64,000 nt of DNA from Massilia sp. ST3 (GCF_018119405.1 NZ_JAGPWC010000014.1:1-64000), one strand, 5' to 3'; positions 7,829 to 20,143 are shown, counted from the first letter of the stretch. Made by a program: numbers and translations. Notes: a model not told the origin generated them from the letters alone.

Positions 7829-8988
7829 TCACTTCCCACGAATCCCTTGCCCCCAGCCTGGCCCGCGCGCGCGGCCACCATCCCCTGGAACTGATTCCTC
7901 TGTTCCGGCGCTGGCCTCCCTCGCTCCTGCGTAACCTGCTCTACACGGCGGTCTGGAGCAGCCTGCTCGCGCTGGGGCTGACCATCGTGCAAAAGCTGAT
8001 GGGCCGTTCAAGCATGTCCTTCACGCGGCTGCTGTTCGCCACCCTCGTGATCAGCAACCTGATCGGCTTCATGATCCACGCCATGCTGGAGCTGCTGGAG
8101 CGGTATTTCCCGCGCGGGAAGCCATGGCGCTTCCGCGCCGCCCAGGTACTGGCGATCGCCCTGGCCAGCGTGATCGGCATCCCCCTCGGCAATGCGCTGG
8201 TGGTCGGCAAGAGTCCGCTGCGCTTTTTCCAGTACAGCGCCACCCTCACCTTCCTGCTGGCCTTCGCGCTGATGACGGCGGTCCTGATGGTCATGGTGCT
8301 GGCGGCCGGCGAACGGCGCCTGCGGCGCGCGGCCGAGCATGCGCGCCAGCAGGAACAGATCGCCGCCGCCGGCCAGCTGATCGCCGAGGCGCGCCTGCGC
8401 GCGCTGCAGGCCCAGATCGAACCGCACTTCCTGTACAACACGCTGGCCAATGTCGTCAGCCTGATCGACAGCCAGCCGGCCACGGCGCGCCGCATGCTGG
8501 AGCGCTTCATCGACTACCTGCGCGCCAGCCTGGCCGCCAGCCGCGCCGAGCATGCGACCCTGGGAAGCGAGCTCGACCTGGCCGGCGCCTATCTCGACGT
8601 GCTGGGCGTGCGCCTGGGCGAGCGCCTGCGCTGGCGCACCGAGGCGGAGAGCGCGCTGCGCACCCTGCCGATGACGCCGATGCTGCTGCAGCCGCTGGTG
8701 GAGAACGCGATCATGCACGGCATCGAGCCCAAGCTGGAGGGCGGCGAGATCGTGCTGCGCGCGCGCCTGGACGGCGCCAAGCTGTGCGTCGAGGTCTGCG
8801 ACAGCGGCAATGGCTTGCGCGCGGCCGCGCCGCGTCCCGGCGGCGGGGTCGGCCTGGCCAACCTGCGCGAACGGCTGCGCCAGCTGGCCGGCCAGCTCCA
8901 GCTTCTTGAAAACCCTGGCGGCGGCGTCACCGCGCGCCTGCTGCTTCCTCTTTCCACGGTGCCATCATCGACCATCCCCGCGCCCTGA
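7825..8988 (+). CDS. LytS/YehU-type membrane sensor histidine kinase
   Basis: This 387-residue membrane kinase belongs to the His_kinase (LytS/AlgZ) class. About four hydrophobic segments lie in residues 30-165. A coiled linker leads to the phosphoacceptor motif LQAQIEPHFLYNTLANV with His201, and the ATPase domain carries the N-box LQPLVENAIMHGI and a G-rich region near residues 340-355. It has no periplasmic sensor domain of note, so the signal is probably sensed within the membrane. The start overlaps the carotenoid oxygenase stop by 4 nt and the gene runs into the response regulator gene, making a coupled two-component pair. Confidence 0.93.
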   Translation: MITSHESLAPSLARARGHHPLELIPLFRRWPPSLLRNLLYTAVWSSLLALGLTIVQKLMGRSSMSFTRLLFATLVISNLIGFMIHAMLELLERYFPRGKPWRFRAAQVLAIALASVIGIPLGNALVVGKSPLRFFQYSATLTFLLAFALMTAVLMVMVLAAGERRLRRAAEHARQQEQIAAAGQLIAEARLRALQAQIEPHFLYNTLANVVSLIDSQPATARRMLERFIDYLRASLAASRAEHATLGSELDLAGAYLDVLGVRLGERLRWRTEAESALRTLPMTPMLLQPLVENAIMHGIEPKLEGGEIVLRARLDGAKLCVEVCDSGNGLRAAAPRPGGGVGLANLRERLRQLAGQLQLLENPGGGVTARLLLPLSTVPSSTIPAP

Positions 8989-9728
8989 TCGCAGACGACG
9001 AACCGCATCTGCTCGACTATCTCGCTTCCCAGCTGGCCATCGCCTGGCCGGAACTGCGCATCACGCGCGCGGCCAACGGCGTGCAGGCGCTGGCGCTGAT
9101 CGACGAATTGGCGCCGGACGTGGTGTTCCTCGACATCCAGATGCCGGGGCTGACCGGCATCGAACTGGCGGCGCGGCTGTGCGAAGGATCGAAGCCGCCG
9201 CGCGTGGTGTTCACCACGGCCTATGACCACTACACCCTGCAGGCCTTCGAGCATGCGGCTTTCGACTACCTGCTCAAGCCGATCGGGATGGAGCGGCTGA
9301 CGCGGACCGTGGAGCGGCTCAAGCGGACCTTGTCCGTTCCCGCGCCGGCCGCGGATGCGCTGCAGGCCCTGCTGCAGCAGTTCGGGGCGGCGCCCGCACC
9401 GGCGCCCCTGCAGTGGATCCGCGCGGCGCATGGGCAGGAAACGCGGCTGATTGCCATCGACGAGGTGATCTACTTCCAGAGCAACGACAAGTACACCAGC
9501 GTGTTCCTGGCGGATGGGGAAAGCCTGATCCGTACGCCGCTCAGCAAGCTGAGGGAGCAGCTGGATGCGCGGCAGTTCTGGCAGATCCATCGCGGGGTGA
9601 TCGTCGCGGCGAAGCACGTGGCGGGGACCAGGACGGATTTTCGCGGGAGGTTGCTGGTCAGGCTCAAGGGGCGGGATGAGCAGCTGGTGGTGAGCAGGAA
9701 TTATGTGGAGTTGTTCAGGCAGATGTAG
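8967..9728 (+). CDS. LytTR-family response regulator (non-canonical start)
   Basis: This is the partner response regulator of the preceding kinase. The receiver domain shows the acidic pocket LIADDEPHLLDYL, the phosphoacceptor in VVFLDIQMPG (about Asp56), TTAYDHY and LLKPI. A LytTR DNA-binding domain follows (about residues 150-250; LIAIDEVIYFQSNDKY, FWQIHRGVIV). The first ATG in frame (9081) would remove the acidic pocket. Between the in-frame stop at 8907-8909 and 9081 there is no ATG, GTG or TTG. The start is therefore probably a rare codon, ATC at 8964 or 8967 or CTG at 8985, helped by coupling to the kinase stop at 8988. Coordinates of the start are uncertain; the product is not. Confidence 0.85.
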   Translation: MDHPRALIADDEPHLLDYLASQLAIAWPELRITRAANGVQALALIDELAPDVVFLDIQMPGLTGIELAARLCEGSKPPRVVFTTAYDHYTLQAFEHAAFDYLLKPIGMERLTRTVERLKRTLSVPAPAADALQALLQQFGAAPAPAPLQWIRAAHGQETRLIAIDEVIYFQSNDKYTSVFLADGESLIRTPLSKLREQLDARQFWQIHRGVIVAAKHVAGTRTDFRGRLLVRLKGRDEQLVVSRNYVELFRQM

Positions 9729-9754
9729 CTGGCGTTTCTGTTTTCGCTGCGCTT

Positions 9755-9871
9755 GGGAATTGGGTCCCCGCCTTCGCGGGGATGACGTTTTAGAGTTGCT
9801 ACTTAAGTTTATTCCTGCCACCTGCGTAAGCACGTCACCCCCGCGAAGGCGGGGACCCAAGTTCGCAGCGC
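9755..9871. repeat. REP-like palindromic repeat pair (family A)
   Basis: Two inverted copies of a hairpin unit (TGGGTCCCCGCCTTCGCGGG and its complement near 9838-9860) are separated by about 45 nt, just after the response regulator gene. Related units occur at 13465, 16471, 28102 and 62171. This copy carries the variant core CCCCGCCTTCGCGGGG. Confidence 0.8.
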
Positions 9872-9885
9872 CGCAACTCAGTACA

Positions 9886-9917
9886 TAAAAAACGGGACCT
9901 TGAAAGGTCCCGTTTTC
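9886..9917. terminator. Bidirectional terminator between LytTR gene and lpdA
   Basis: A perfect 10-bp stem, ACGGGACCTT / AAGGTCCCGT, has a GA loop and is flanked by A-runs on the left and T-runs on the right. It can terminate the plus-strand regulator operon and the minus-strand aceE-aceF-lpdA operon. Confidence 0.85.
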
Positions 9918-9934
9918 ACACGCTCAACAAACCA

Positions 9935-11764
9935 TCAACGCTTGCGCGGCGGCGGCAGGTCGGTACACGTCCCTTCATACGCCTCCGCCGCCATGCCGAT
10001 CGACTCGCCCAAGGTCGGATGCGGGTGAATGGTCTTGCCGATGTCCACCCCATCCGCGCCCATCTCGATCGCCAGCGCCACTTCGCCGATCATGTCGCCC
10101 GCGCTGGTGCCGACGATGGTGCCGCCGATGATGCGGTGGGTCTCCGCATCGAACAGCAGCTTGGTGAAGCCTTCGTCGCGGCCGTTGGCCACGGCGCGGC
10201 CGCTGGCGGACCACGGGAAGTGGCCCTTCTCGACCTTGATGCCCTTGGCCTTGGCTTCCTCTTCCGTGATGCCGACCCAGGCCACTTCCGGATCGGTGTA
10301 GGCCACCGACGGAATCACCTTGACGTCGAAGTGCGCCTTCTCGCCGTGGGCCGCTTCCGCCGCCACGTGCGCCTCGTGCACCGCCTTGTGGGCCAGCATC
10401 GGCTGGCCGACCAGGTCGCCGATCGCGAAGATGTGCGGCACGTTGGTGCGCATCTGGCTGTCGACCGGGATGAAGCCGCGGTCGCTCACCGCCACGCCAG
10501 CCTTGTCGGCGCCGACCTTCTTGCCGTTCGGGCTGCGGCCCACGGCCACCAGCACCAGGTCGTAGAGCTGCGGCTCGGGCGCGGTGGCGCCGGCTTCCGC
10601 CGCTTCGAAGCTGACCTTGATCCCTTCCGGCAGCGCTTCCACGCCGACGGTCTTGGTCTTCAACATGATGTTGTCGAAGCGGTGGGCGTTGTGCTTCTGC
10701 CAGACACGCACCGCATCGCGGTCCGCGCCCTGCATCAGGCCGTCCATCATCTCGACCACGTCGATGCGCGCGCCCAGCGTGGAGTACACGGTCGCCATCT
10801 CCAGGCCGATGATGCCGCCGCCGATGACCAGCATGCGCTTGGGCACCTGGCGCAGCTCCAGCGCGCCGGTCGAATCGACGATGCGCGGGTCTTCCGGCAC
10901 GAAGGGCAGCTTCACCACCGACGAACCGGCGGCGATGATGCCCTTCTGGAACTTGATGATCTTCTTGCCGCCGTCAGGCGTCGTCACTTCGACGTGGTTG
11001 GGGCTCAGGAACTGGCCCACGCCCTGCACCACGTTGACCTTGCGCGACTTGGCCATGAAGTTCAGGCCGCCGGTCATCTTCTTGACCACGCCGTCCTTGA
11101 AGGCGCGCAGCTTGTCGATATCGACTTCCGGCTTGGCGAAGGAAACGCCGACGTCGCCCATGTGGGCGGTCTCGTCGATCACATGGGCCACGTGCAGCAG
11201 CGCCTTGGACGGGATGCAGCCCACGTTCAGGCAGACGCCGCCCAGGGTCGCGTAGCGCTCGATCAGCACGGTGTTCATGCCGAGGTCGGCGGCGCGGAAG
11301 GCGGCCGAGTAGCCGCCCGGGCCCGCGCCCAGCACCATCATCTCGCACTCGATGTCGACCGGGCCGCTGTAGCTGGCCGCGCCCGGCGCCGGAGCCGCGG
11401 GGGCCGACGGGGTCGGGTGGGCCGGCGCGTACGAATCGGCCGGCTTGTTGGCCGGCGCCTGCGCCGGAGCGGCGGCAGGTGCGGCGGCCGCGGCTGGTGC
11501 AGGTGCAGCTGCCGCTGCCGCTGCGCCCGATTCGTCCAGCACCAGCAGCATCGAGCCTTCGTTGACCTTGTCGCCGACCTTGACCTTCAGTTCCTTCACG
11601 ACACCAGCGTGGGTCGACGGGATTTCCATGCTGGCCTTGTCGGATTCGACGGTGATCAGGGACTGGTCGACCTTGATGGTATCGCCCGCCTTGACCAGCA
11701 GCTCGATCACTTCCACATCCTTGAAGTCGCCGATGTTCGGGACTTTTACTTCAACAGTGCTCAT
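9935..11764 (-). CDS. lpdA: Dihydrolipoyl dehydrogenase (E3) with N-terminal lipoyl domain
   Basis: This is the E3 subunit of the pyruvate dehydrogenase complex; it reoxidises the dihydrolipoyl groups of E2 with NAD. The 609-residue form carries its own lipoyl domain (about 1-77, lipoyl lysine in ESDKASME) and an Ala/Pro linker. The flavoprotein disulfide reductase core has FAD motif [11 protein letters not shown], redox-active disulfide [20 protein letters not shown] motif [13 protein letters not shown] and catalytic HPHPTLGES near the C-terminus. The lipoyl-E3 fusion is common in betaproteobacterial pdh operons. The start MSTVEVKVP at 11764 is 13 nt after aceF. The bidirectional terminator lies just downstream. 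Confidence 0.96.
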   Translation of the reverse strand: MSTVEVKVPNIGDFKDVEVIELLVKAGDTIKVDQSLITVESDKASMEIPSTHAGVVKELKVKVGDKVNEGSMLLVLDESGAAAAAAAPAPAAAAAPAAAPAQAPANKPADSYAPAHPTPSAPAAPAPGAASYSGPVDIECEMMVLGAGPGGYSAAFRAADLGMNTVLIERYATLGGVCLNVGCIPSKALLHVAHVIDETAHMGDVGVSFAKPEVDIDKLRAFKDGVVKKMTGGLNFMAKSRKVNVVQGVGQFLSPNHVEVTTPDGGKKIIKFQKGIIAAGSSVVKLPFVPEDPRIVDSTGALELRQVPKRMLVIGGGIIGLEMATVYSTLGARIDVVEMMDGLMQGADRDAVRVWQKHNAHRFDNIMLKTKTVGVEALPEGIKVSFEAAEAGATAPEPQLYDLVLVAVGRSPNGKKVGADKAGVAVSDRGFIPVDSQMRTNVPHIFAIGDLVGQPMLAHKAVHEAHVAAEAAHGEKAHFDVKVIPSVAYTDPEVAWVGITEEEAKAKGIKVEKGHFPWSASGRAVANGRDEGFTKLLFDAETHRIIGGTIVGTSAGDMIGEVALAIEMGADGVDIGKTIHPHPTLGESIGMAAEAYEGTCTDLPPPRKR

Positions 11765-11777
11765 GAACGCGCTCCAA

Positions 11778-13427
11778 TCACAGAAGGGTCTTGCGCAGGT
11801 CGGCCAGCACCTCGGCCAGGTACGCGGCAAAGCGTGCGGCGCCGGCGCCGTCGATCACGCGGTGGTCGTAGGACAGCGACAGCGGCAGCATCAGGCGCGG
11901 CTGGAAGCTCGAGCCGTCCCACACCGGCTTCATCGCCGACTTGGACAGGCCCAGGATGGCCACTTCCGGCGCGTTGATGATCGGGGTGAACGCGGTGCCG
12001 CCGATACCGCCCAGCGACGAGATGGTGAAGGTCGCGCCCTGCATCGCGGCGGGGCTGAGCTTGCCGTCGCGCGCCTGCGCGGACAGCTCGCCCATCTCGA
12101 CGGCGATCTGCGAGATGGTCTTCTTGTCGGCATCCTTCACGACCGGGACCACCAGGCCGTTCGGGGTGTCGGCCGCGAAGCCGATGTTGTAGTACTGCTT
12201 GACGATCAGGCTGGCGCCGTCTTCCGACAGCGACGAATTAAATTGCGGGAACTTCTTGAGTGCGGCGACCGACGCCTTGATGACGAAGGCCAGCATGGTC
12301 AGCTTGACGGTGGACTTCTGCTTGGCCAGCGCGGCGTTGGAATCGACGCGGAACTGTTCCAGGTCGGTCACGTCGGCATCTTCGAAGTGGGTCACGTGCG
12401 GGATCATGACCCAGTTGCGGTGCAGGTTCGGACCCGAGATCTTCTTGATGCGCGGCAGGGCCACGGTTTCGGTCGGGCCGAACTTCGAGAAGTCCAGCGA
12501 CGGCCATGGCAGCACGTCCATGCCTCCGCCGCCACCGGTCTTGGCCGGGGCCGCTGCGGTCGGGCCGGCGGCCATCACGCCCTTGACGAAGTTCTGCACG
12601 TCCTGCTGGGTGATGCGGCCCTTCGGACCGGTGCCCGGCACGCGCGCCAGGTCCACGCCCAGTTCGCGGGCGAACTTGCGGATCGACGGCGAGGCGTGGG
12701 CTTTCGAGCCGGAGACGCCTTGCGAAGGTGCCACGGCCTGCGCTGCGGCCGGCGCGGGCGCTGCGGCAGGGGCCGGTGAGGCTGCAGCCGGAGCCGGAGC
12801 GGCTGCCGGTGCGGGCGCTGCGGCCGGAGCTGCCGCGGCAGGTGCGCCGCCGCTGGCTTCGAGCATCAGCACGAGCGAACCTTCGGCCACCTTGTCGCCG
12901 ACCTTGACCTTGATTTCCTTGACCACGCCGGCATGGCTCGACGGGATCTCCATGCTGGCCTTGTCCGATTCGACGGTGATCAGGGACTGGTCGACCTTGA
13001 CGGTGTCGCCCGGCTTGACCATCAGCTCGATGACTTCGACTTCCTTGAAGTCGCCGATGTCCGGGACCTTGACTTCGACGATGCCGCCCGATGCGGCTGG
13101 CGCGGCGGCGGGCGCAGCTTGGGCGGCCGGCGCAGGTGCGGCTGCCGGAGCCGGAGCCGCGGCGGCAGGTGCGGGCGCAGCGGCGCCGGCGGACTCCTCG
13201 AGCAGCAGCACGAGCGAGCCTTCGGCGACCTTGTCGCCGACCTTCACTTTGATTTCCTTCACGACGCCCGCATGGCTGGACGGGATCTCCATGCTGGCCT
13301 TGTCCGATTCGACGGTGACCAGCGACTGGTCGACCTTAATGGTGTCGCCCGGCTTGACCATCAGCTCGATCACTTCGACTTCCTTGAAGTCGCCGATGTC
13401 GGGGACTTTGACTTCCACAATGCTCAT
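11778..13427 (-). CDS. aceF: Pyruvate dehydrogenase E2, dihydrolipoyllysine acetyltransferase
   Basis: This is the E2 core of the pyruvate dehydrogenase complex; it transfers acetyl groups from lipoyl arms to CoA. The 549 residues comprise two lipoyl domains (about 1-77 and 118-195, each with [10 protein letters not shown]), both followed by long Ala/Pro linkers. The E1/E3-binding domain (about 260-300; [15 protein letters not shown]) and the catalytic domain, with active-site motif [15 protein letters not shown], complete it. The two lipoyl domains differ at only a few residues, which suggests recent duplication or gene conversion. The start MSIVEVKVP at 13427 lies 78 nt after aceE; that gap holds one palindromic repeat. 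Confidence 0.96.
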   Translation of the reverse strand: MSIVEVKVPDIGDFKEVEVIELMVKPGDTIKVDQSLVTVESDKASMEIPSSHAGVVKEIKVKVGDKVAEGSLVLLLEESAGAAAPAPAAAAPAPAAAPAPAAQAAPAAAPAASGGIVEVKVPDIGDFKEVEVIELMVKPGDTVKVDQSLITVESDKASMEIPSSHAGVVKEIKVKVGDKVAEGSLVLMLEASGGAPAAAAPAAAPAPAAAPAPAAASPAPAAAPAPAAAQAVAPSQGVSGSKAHASPSIRKFARELGVDLARVPGTGPKGRITQQDVQNFVKGVMAAGPTAAAPAKTGGGGGMDVLPWPSLDFSKFGPTETVALPRIKKISGPNLHRNWVMIPHVTHFEDADVTDLEQFRVDSNAALAKQKSTVKLTMLAFVIKASVAALKKFPQFNSSLSEDGASLIVKQYYNIGFAADTPNGLVVPVVKDADKKTISQIAVEMGELSAQARDGKLSPAAMQGATFTISSLGGIGGTAFTPIINAPEVAILGLSKSAMKPVWDGSSFQPRLMLPLSLSYDHRVIDGAGAARFAAYLAEVLADLRKTLL

Positions 13428-13464
13428 AGTGTTAGCTCCAATTATTTTTCGAGTTAGCTTCAAC

Positions 13465-13494
13465 CCGTCATCCCGGCGAAGGCCGGGACGACGG
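13465..13494. repeat. REP-like palindrome (family A) between aceE and aceF
   Basis: A single hairpin unit with core TCCCGGCGAAGGCCGGGA and outer arms CCGTC/GACGG sits in the 78-nt gap inside the pdh operon. A structure here could influence mRNA processing or the relative E1/E2 output. That effect is inferred. Confidence 0.8.
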
Positions 13495-13505
13495 GCCGTG
13501 AGCAT

Positions 13506-16202
<2,697 letters not shown>

Positions 16203-16470
16203 TAATGCGTCTCCTTGAGTATGCGCCCCACCCGTTCCCTAATGTAGGCTGGCGGCGAAGTGGTGAAATTTCAAATATCGATTAATAAACCCTTGGATTC
16301 TACCAGTGGTATTTTTCTTTTTCAAATTGCGATATGTCGTTTCATAATGTGATATTGAATGCTGCGACCGCACATTTTTCGGTCGCCCGTGCAGGGAAGG
16401 CCGACTTGTCGATCGTATAACGAAGTGCGTTGGCAGATCCTGCTATCCGTCCTCTTACCTTTGGCATATG
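16203..16470. other. Non-coding region upstream of aceE
   Basis: This is the left part of the 464-nt gap between the divergent aceE and folD genes. From about 16258 to 16370 it is unusually AT-rich for this genome and holds several imperfect ATATCG/CGATAT and TTTCAAA-type dyads. The aceE promoter and a regulator site are expected here, but no specific site could be assigned. No gene is visible. Confidence 0.5.
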
Positions 16471-16558
16471 CCTACCGTCGCTCCGGCGAAGGCCGGAGCC
16501 CAAGTCAGGTTGCGTAGACGCTAGTAACTTGGATCCCGGCCTTCGCCGGGATGACGGT
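16471..16558. repeat. REP-like palindromic repeat pair (family A)
   Basis: Two inverted units, with cores CTCCGGCGAAGGCCGGAG at about 16481 and TCCCGGCCTTCGCCGGGA at about 16534, are separated by roughly 35 nt in the aceE-folD intergenic region. The arrangement matches the pairs at 28102 and 62171. Confidence 0.85.
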
Positions 16559-16666
16559 GTTGGTATGCAAGCTATAACGATGAATATGACAACGCTTGCC
16601 CCCTCGCGGCGCGCGATACGGGCGGGGGCCTTATAATTTCATTTTTGCCCAGTCCCGAGCCTACCC

Positions 16667-17572
16667 ATGCCTGCCCAACTGATCGACGGAGTCCTCCTTT
16701 CCCAACAACTGCGCGCCGATATCAAGGAACGCGCCGCCAAGCTCACCGCCGCCGGCAAGCAGCCCGGCCTGGCCGTGATCCTGGTCGGCGAAGACCCGGC
16801 CAGCCACGTCTACGTGCGCAACAAGGTCAAGGCCTGCGGCGACGTGGGCTTCCACTCGGTGCTGGAAAAGTACGACGCCGACCTCACCGAGGCAGCCCTG
16901 CTCGCGCGCATCGCGGCCCTGAACGCCGACCCGGCGATCCACGGCATCCTGGTGCAGATGCCCCTGCCCAGGCACATCGACCCGAGCAAGGTCATCGAAG
17001 CCATCGCCACCAGCAAGGACGTGGACGGCTACTCGGTGCTGTCGGCCGGCGAACTGGTCGCCAACCTGCCGGGCTTCCGCCCCTGCACCCCCTACGGCTG
17101 CATGAAGCTGATCGAGACCACCGGCATCGACCTGCGCGGCAAGCATGCGGTCGTGATCGGCCGCAGCAACACGGTCGGCAAGCCGATGGCCTTGCTGCTC
17201 TTGCAAGCCAACGCCACCGTCACCATCTGCCATAGCGCCACGCCGGACCTGGGCTACCACACCCGCCAGGCCGACGTGATCGTGGCCGCCGTCGGCCGCC
17301 GCAACACCCTGACCGCCGACATGGTCAAGCCGGGCGCGATCGTGATCGACGTCGGCATGAACCGCGACGACGCCGGCAAGCTGTGCGGCGACGTGGATTT
17401 CGCCGGCGTCAGCGAAGTGGCCGCGCACATTACCCCGGTGCCGGGCGGCGTCGGCCCGATGACGATTACCATGCTGTTGATGAACACCGTCGAATCCGCC
17501 GAGCGCGTGCACTCCGCCAGCCAGGCGCCTGGCCAGGCCAAAGGGATGGAGCCCAAGCCCGGCATCGCATAA
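16667..17572 (+). CDS. folD: Methylene-THF dehydrogenase/cyclohydrolase
   Basis: This bifunctional cytoplasmic enzyme of one-carbon metabolism interconverts 5,10-methylene-, methenyl- and 10-formyl-tetrahydrofolate with NADP. The 301 residues carry the family signatures: an N-terminal [21 protein letters not shown] segment containing the catalytic Tyr and Lys, then [11 protein letters not shown], and the NADP-binding stretch [17 protein letters not shown]. The C-terminal [17 protein letters not shown] is also typical. No strong Shine-Dalgarno is seen before the ATG at 16667. A TATAAT hexamer lies 30 nt upstream (16632-16637). prlC follows after 19 nt. Confidence 0.96.
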   Translation: MPAQLIDGVLLSQQLRADIKERAAKLTAAGKQPGLAVILVGEDPASHVYVRNKVKACGDVGFHSVLEKYDADLTEAALLARIAALNADPAIHGILVQMPLPRHIDPSKVIEAIATSKDVDGYSVLSAGELVANLPGFRPCTPYGCMKLIETTGIDLRGKHAVVIGRSNTVGKPMALLLLQANATVTICHSATPDLGYHTRQADVIVAAVGRRNTLTADMVKPGAIVIDVGMNRDDAGKLCGDVDFAGVSEVAAHITPVPGGVGPMTITMLLMNTVESAERVHSASQAPGQAKGMEPKPGIA

Positions 17573-17591
17573 ACTTTCAGGAAGGAAGACC

Positions 17592-19673
17592 ATGAGCCTT
17601 GAGACCAGCAATCCCCTCCTCGACTTTTCGGGCCTGCCGCGCTTTGACCAGTTCCGCCCGGAGCACGTCACGCCGGCCATCGAACAGCTGATCAAGGAAG
17701 CCGCCGCGGTCGTGGCGCGGCTGGAAGCCCCCACCGACACGGTGACCTGGGACGGGTTCGTGGTCCCGCTCGAGGAAGCCACCGAACGCCTGGGCCGCGC
17801 CTGGGGCGTGGTCAACCACCTGAACCACGTGGCCGACACGCCCGAGCTGCGCGCCGCCTACAACGAGAACCAGCCCAAGGTCACCGAGTTCTGGACCGCG
17901 CTGGGCCAGAACGAGGCGCTGTTCGCCAAGTACAAGGCGCTGCGCAACGGCCCGGACTACGCCGGCCTGAGCGCCGCGCGCAAGCGCATCATCGAGAACG
18001 CCCTGCGCGACTTCCGCCTGGGCGGCGCCGAACTGCCGGCCGATAAGAAGCAGCGCTTCGCCGAGATCCAGGAACAGCAGGCCGCCCTCTCGACCCGCTT
18101 CTCGGAAAACGTGCTGGACGCCACCAACGACTTCAAGCTGCTGGTCGAGCACGAAGCCGAGCTGTCCGGCCTGCCCGAGGACGTCAAGCAGGCCGCCCGC
18201 GCTTCCGCCGAGCAGGACGGCAAGGCCGGCTGGCAGTTCACCCTGCACTTCCCGTCCTACTTCCCGGTGCTGCAGCAGGCCCACCACCGCGCGCTGCGCG
18301 AGAAGATCTACCGCGCCAGCGCCACCAAGGCGTCGGAAGAAGGCGTGGTATTCAGCCAGCGCGAGAAGTGGGACAACTCGGGTGTCATCGTCCAGCTGCT
18401 CAAGCTGCGCCACGAGGAAGCCCAGCTGCTGGAGTACGCGAACTTCGCCGAAGTCTCGCTGGTGCCGAAGATGGCCGAGAGCCCGCTCCACGTGGTCGAG
18501 TTCCTCGAAGACCTGGCGCGCCGCGCCCGCCCCTTCGCCGAGAAGGACCTGGAGGAACTGCGCGCCTTTGCCCGCGACGAGCTGGCGATCGACCAGCTGC
18601 AGTCCTGGGACGTGACCTTCGCCTCGGAAAAGCTGCGCGAGCAGCGCTATGCCTTCTCGGCCCAGGAAGTGAAGGAATACTTCCCCGAGCCCAAGGTGGT
18701 CGAAGGCCTGTTCACGGTCATCCAGGACCTGTTCTCGGTGCGCATCCTGCCGGACCAGGCGCCGGTATGGCACCCGGACGTGCGCTTCTTCCGCATCGAG
18801 CGCGACGGCCAGCTGATCGGCCAGTTCTACCTCGACCTGTACGCCCGTCCCGGCAAGGCCCCGGGCGCCTGGATGGATGACGCGCGCGGCCGCCGCCTGG
18901 CGACCGGCGGCATCGTCCAGACCCCGATCGCCTACCTGACCTGCAACTTCACGCCGCCCGCCACGATCGACGGCAAGCTCCAGCCTTCGCTGTTCACCCA
19001 CGACGAAGTCATCACCCTGTTCCATGAATTCGGCCATGGCCTGCACCACATGCTGACCGAAGTCGAGGAGCTTTCGGTGTCCGGCATCTCGGGCGTGGAG
19101 TGGGATGCGGTGGAACTGCCTTCGCAGTTCATGGAGAACTTCTGCTGGGAGTGGGACAAGCTGCAGCAGATGACCGCGCACGTGAAGACCGGCGAGCCGC
19201 TGCCGCGCGCGCTGTACGACAAGATGATGGCGGCCAAGAACTTCCAGGCCGGCCTGCAGACCCTGCGCCAGGTCGAGTTCTCGCTGATCGACATGCACCT
19301 GCACTACGACTTCGACCCGAACAGCGAGCGCACCGTGCAGGAGCTGATCGACGGCATCCGCAAGCAGTTCGCGGTGATCACCCCGCCCGCCTTCAACCGC
19401 TTCCAGCACTCGTTCAGCCACATCTTCGCGGGCGGCTACGCGGCCGGCTACTACAGCTACAAGTGGGCCGAGGTGCTGTCCGCCGACGCCTATGCGGCCT
19501 TCGAGGAAGCCCTGGAGCACGGCGCCGACCACCTGGCCGAGACCGGCCGCCGCTTCCAGCGCGAGATCCTGGCGGTGGGCGGCTCACGCCCGGCGCTGGA
19601 ATCCTTCAAGGCCTTCCGCGGCCGCGAACCGCAGATCGACGCCCTGCTGCGCCACAGCGGCATGAACGCCTGA
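17592..19673 (+). CDS. prlC: Oligopeptidase A (M3 zinc metallopeptidase)
   Basis: This cytoplasmic thimet-type oligopeptidase degrades short peptides, including cleaved signal peptides. At 693 residues it has full M3 family length. The zinc site is explicit: TLFHEFGHGLHHM (HExxH is HEFGH here) with the third ligand in the downstream EWDAVELPSQFMENFCWE region. The catalytic C-terminal segment SHIFAGGYAAGYYSYKWAEV is conserved. The start follows an AGGAAGGAAG ribosome site. It lies 19 nt after folD and ends before a clear terminator at 19681. Confidence 0.95.
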   Translation: MSLETSNPLLDFSGLPRFDQFRPEHVTPAIEQLIKEAAAVVARLEAPTDTVTWDGFVVPLEEATERLGRAWGVVNHLNHVADTPELRAAYNENQPKVTEFWTALGQNEALFAKYKALRNGPDYAGLSAARKRIIENALRDFRLGGAELPADKKQRFAEIQEQQAALSTRFSENVLDATNDFKLLVEHEAELSGLPEDVKQAARASAEQDGKAGWQFTLHFPSYFPVLQQAHHRALREKIYRASATKASEEGVVFSQREKWDNSGVIVQLLKLRHEEAQLLEYANFAEVSLVPKMAESPLHVVEFLEDLARRARPFAEKDLEELRAFARDELAIDQLQSWDVTFASEKLREQRYAFSAQEVKEYFPEPKVVEGLFTVIQDLFSVRILPDQAPVWHPDVRFFRIERDGQLIGQFYLDLYARPGKAPGAWMDDARGRRLATGGIVQTPIAYLTCNFTPPATIDGKLQPSLFTHDEVITLFHEFGHGLHHMLTEVEELSVSGISGVEWDAVELPSQFMENFCWEWDKLQQMTAHVKTGEPLPRALYDKMMAAKNFQAGLQTLRQVEFSLIDMHLHYDFDPNSERTVQELIDGIRKQFAVITPPAFNRFQHSFSHIFAGGYAAGYYSYKWAEVLSADAYAAFEEALEHGADHLAETGRRFQREILAVGGSRPALESFKAFRGREPQIDALLRHSGMNA

Positions 19674-19680
19674 CGCACCC

Positions 19681-19706
19681 GGGGAGGCTGGTCCTCCCCG
19701 TTTTTA
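19681..19706 (+). terminator. Rho-independent terminator after prlC
   Basis: A perfect 7-bp stem, GGGGAGG / CCTCCCC, with a 5-nt loop is followed by GTTTTTA. It ends only 12 nt before the holC start codon. Confidence 0.8.
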
Positions 19707-19717
19707 TTTCGACACAC

Positions 19718-20143
19718 ATGACCCGGATCGACTTCCATACCAACATTCCCGACAAGCTGGCCTACGCCTGCCGCCTGGCGCGCAAGGCCTATGCCGCGCG
19801 CGCCAAGGTCGTGGTGCTGGCCGACAGCGAGGAACAGGCGCAGGCGCTGAACGAGGCGCTGTGGATGGTCGGCGACACCGATTTCATCCCGCACGTCCCG
19901 GCCGGCGACCCGCTGGCGCCGCAGACCCCGGTGATCATCACCGCCGACGAGGCGGCGCCGCTGCCGCACCACGAGATGCTGGTCAACCTGACGCAGCGCA
20001 CGCCGAGCACGGTCGATCAGTTCGCGCGCGTGTTCGAGATCATCTCGACGGACGAGCTGGACGCCGCCGAGGGCCGCAAGCGCTACGTCGCCTACAAGAA
20101 GCAGTCCTATCCCCTGACCCACTTCGTCGCAGGACAGTCATGA
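19718..20143 (+). CDS. holC: DNA polymerase III subunit chi
   Basis: This 141-residue chi subunit of the polymerase III clamp loader contacts single-stranded DNA binding protein. Family features are the N-terminal TRIDFHTNIPDKLAYACRLARKAY, the central VVVLADSEEQAQALNEALW, FIPHVPAGDP, and the C-terminal RYVAYKKQSYPLTHF. The ATG at 19718 has no obvious Shine-Dalgarno and follows the prlC terminator by 12 nt. Expression may therefore come from terminator read-through or from an internal promoter. It overlaps the next gene by 4 nt (ATGA). Confidence 0.92.
   Translation: MTRIDFHTNIPDKLAYACRLARKAYAARAKVVVLADSEEQAQALNEALWMVGDTDFIPHVPAGDPLAPQTPVIITADEAAPLPHHEMLVNLTQRTPSTVDQFARVFEIISTDELDAAEGRKRYVAYKKQSYPLTHFVAGQS

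Noticed and set aside
9755..9871. CRISPR-like array from repeated hairpins
   Set aside because: Only two inverted units are present per locus, with no regular direct repeats or spacers and no cas genes. They are REP-like palindromes.
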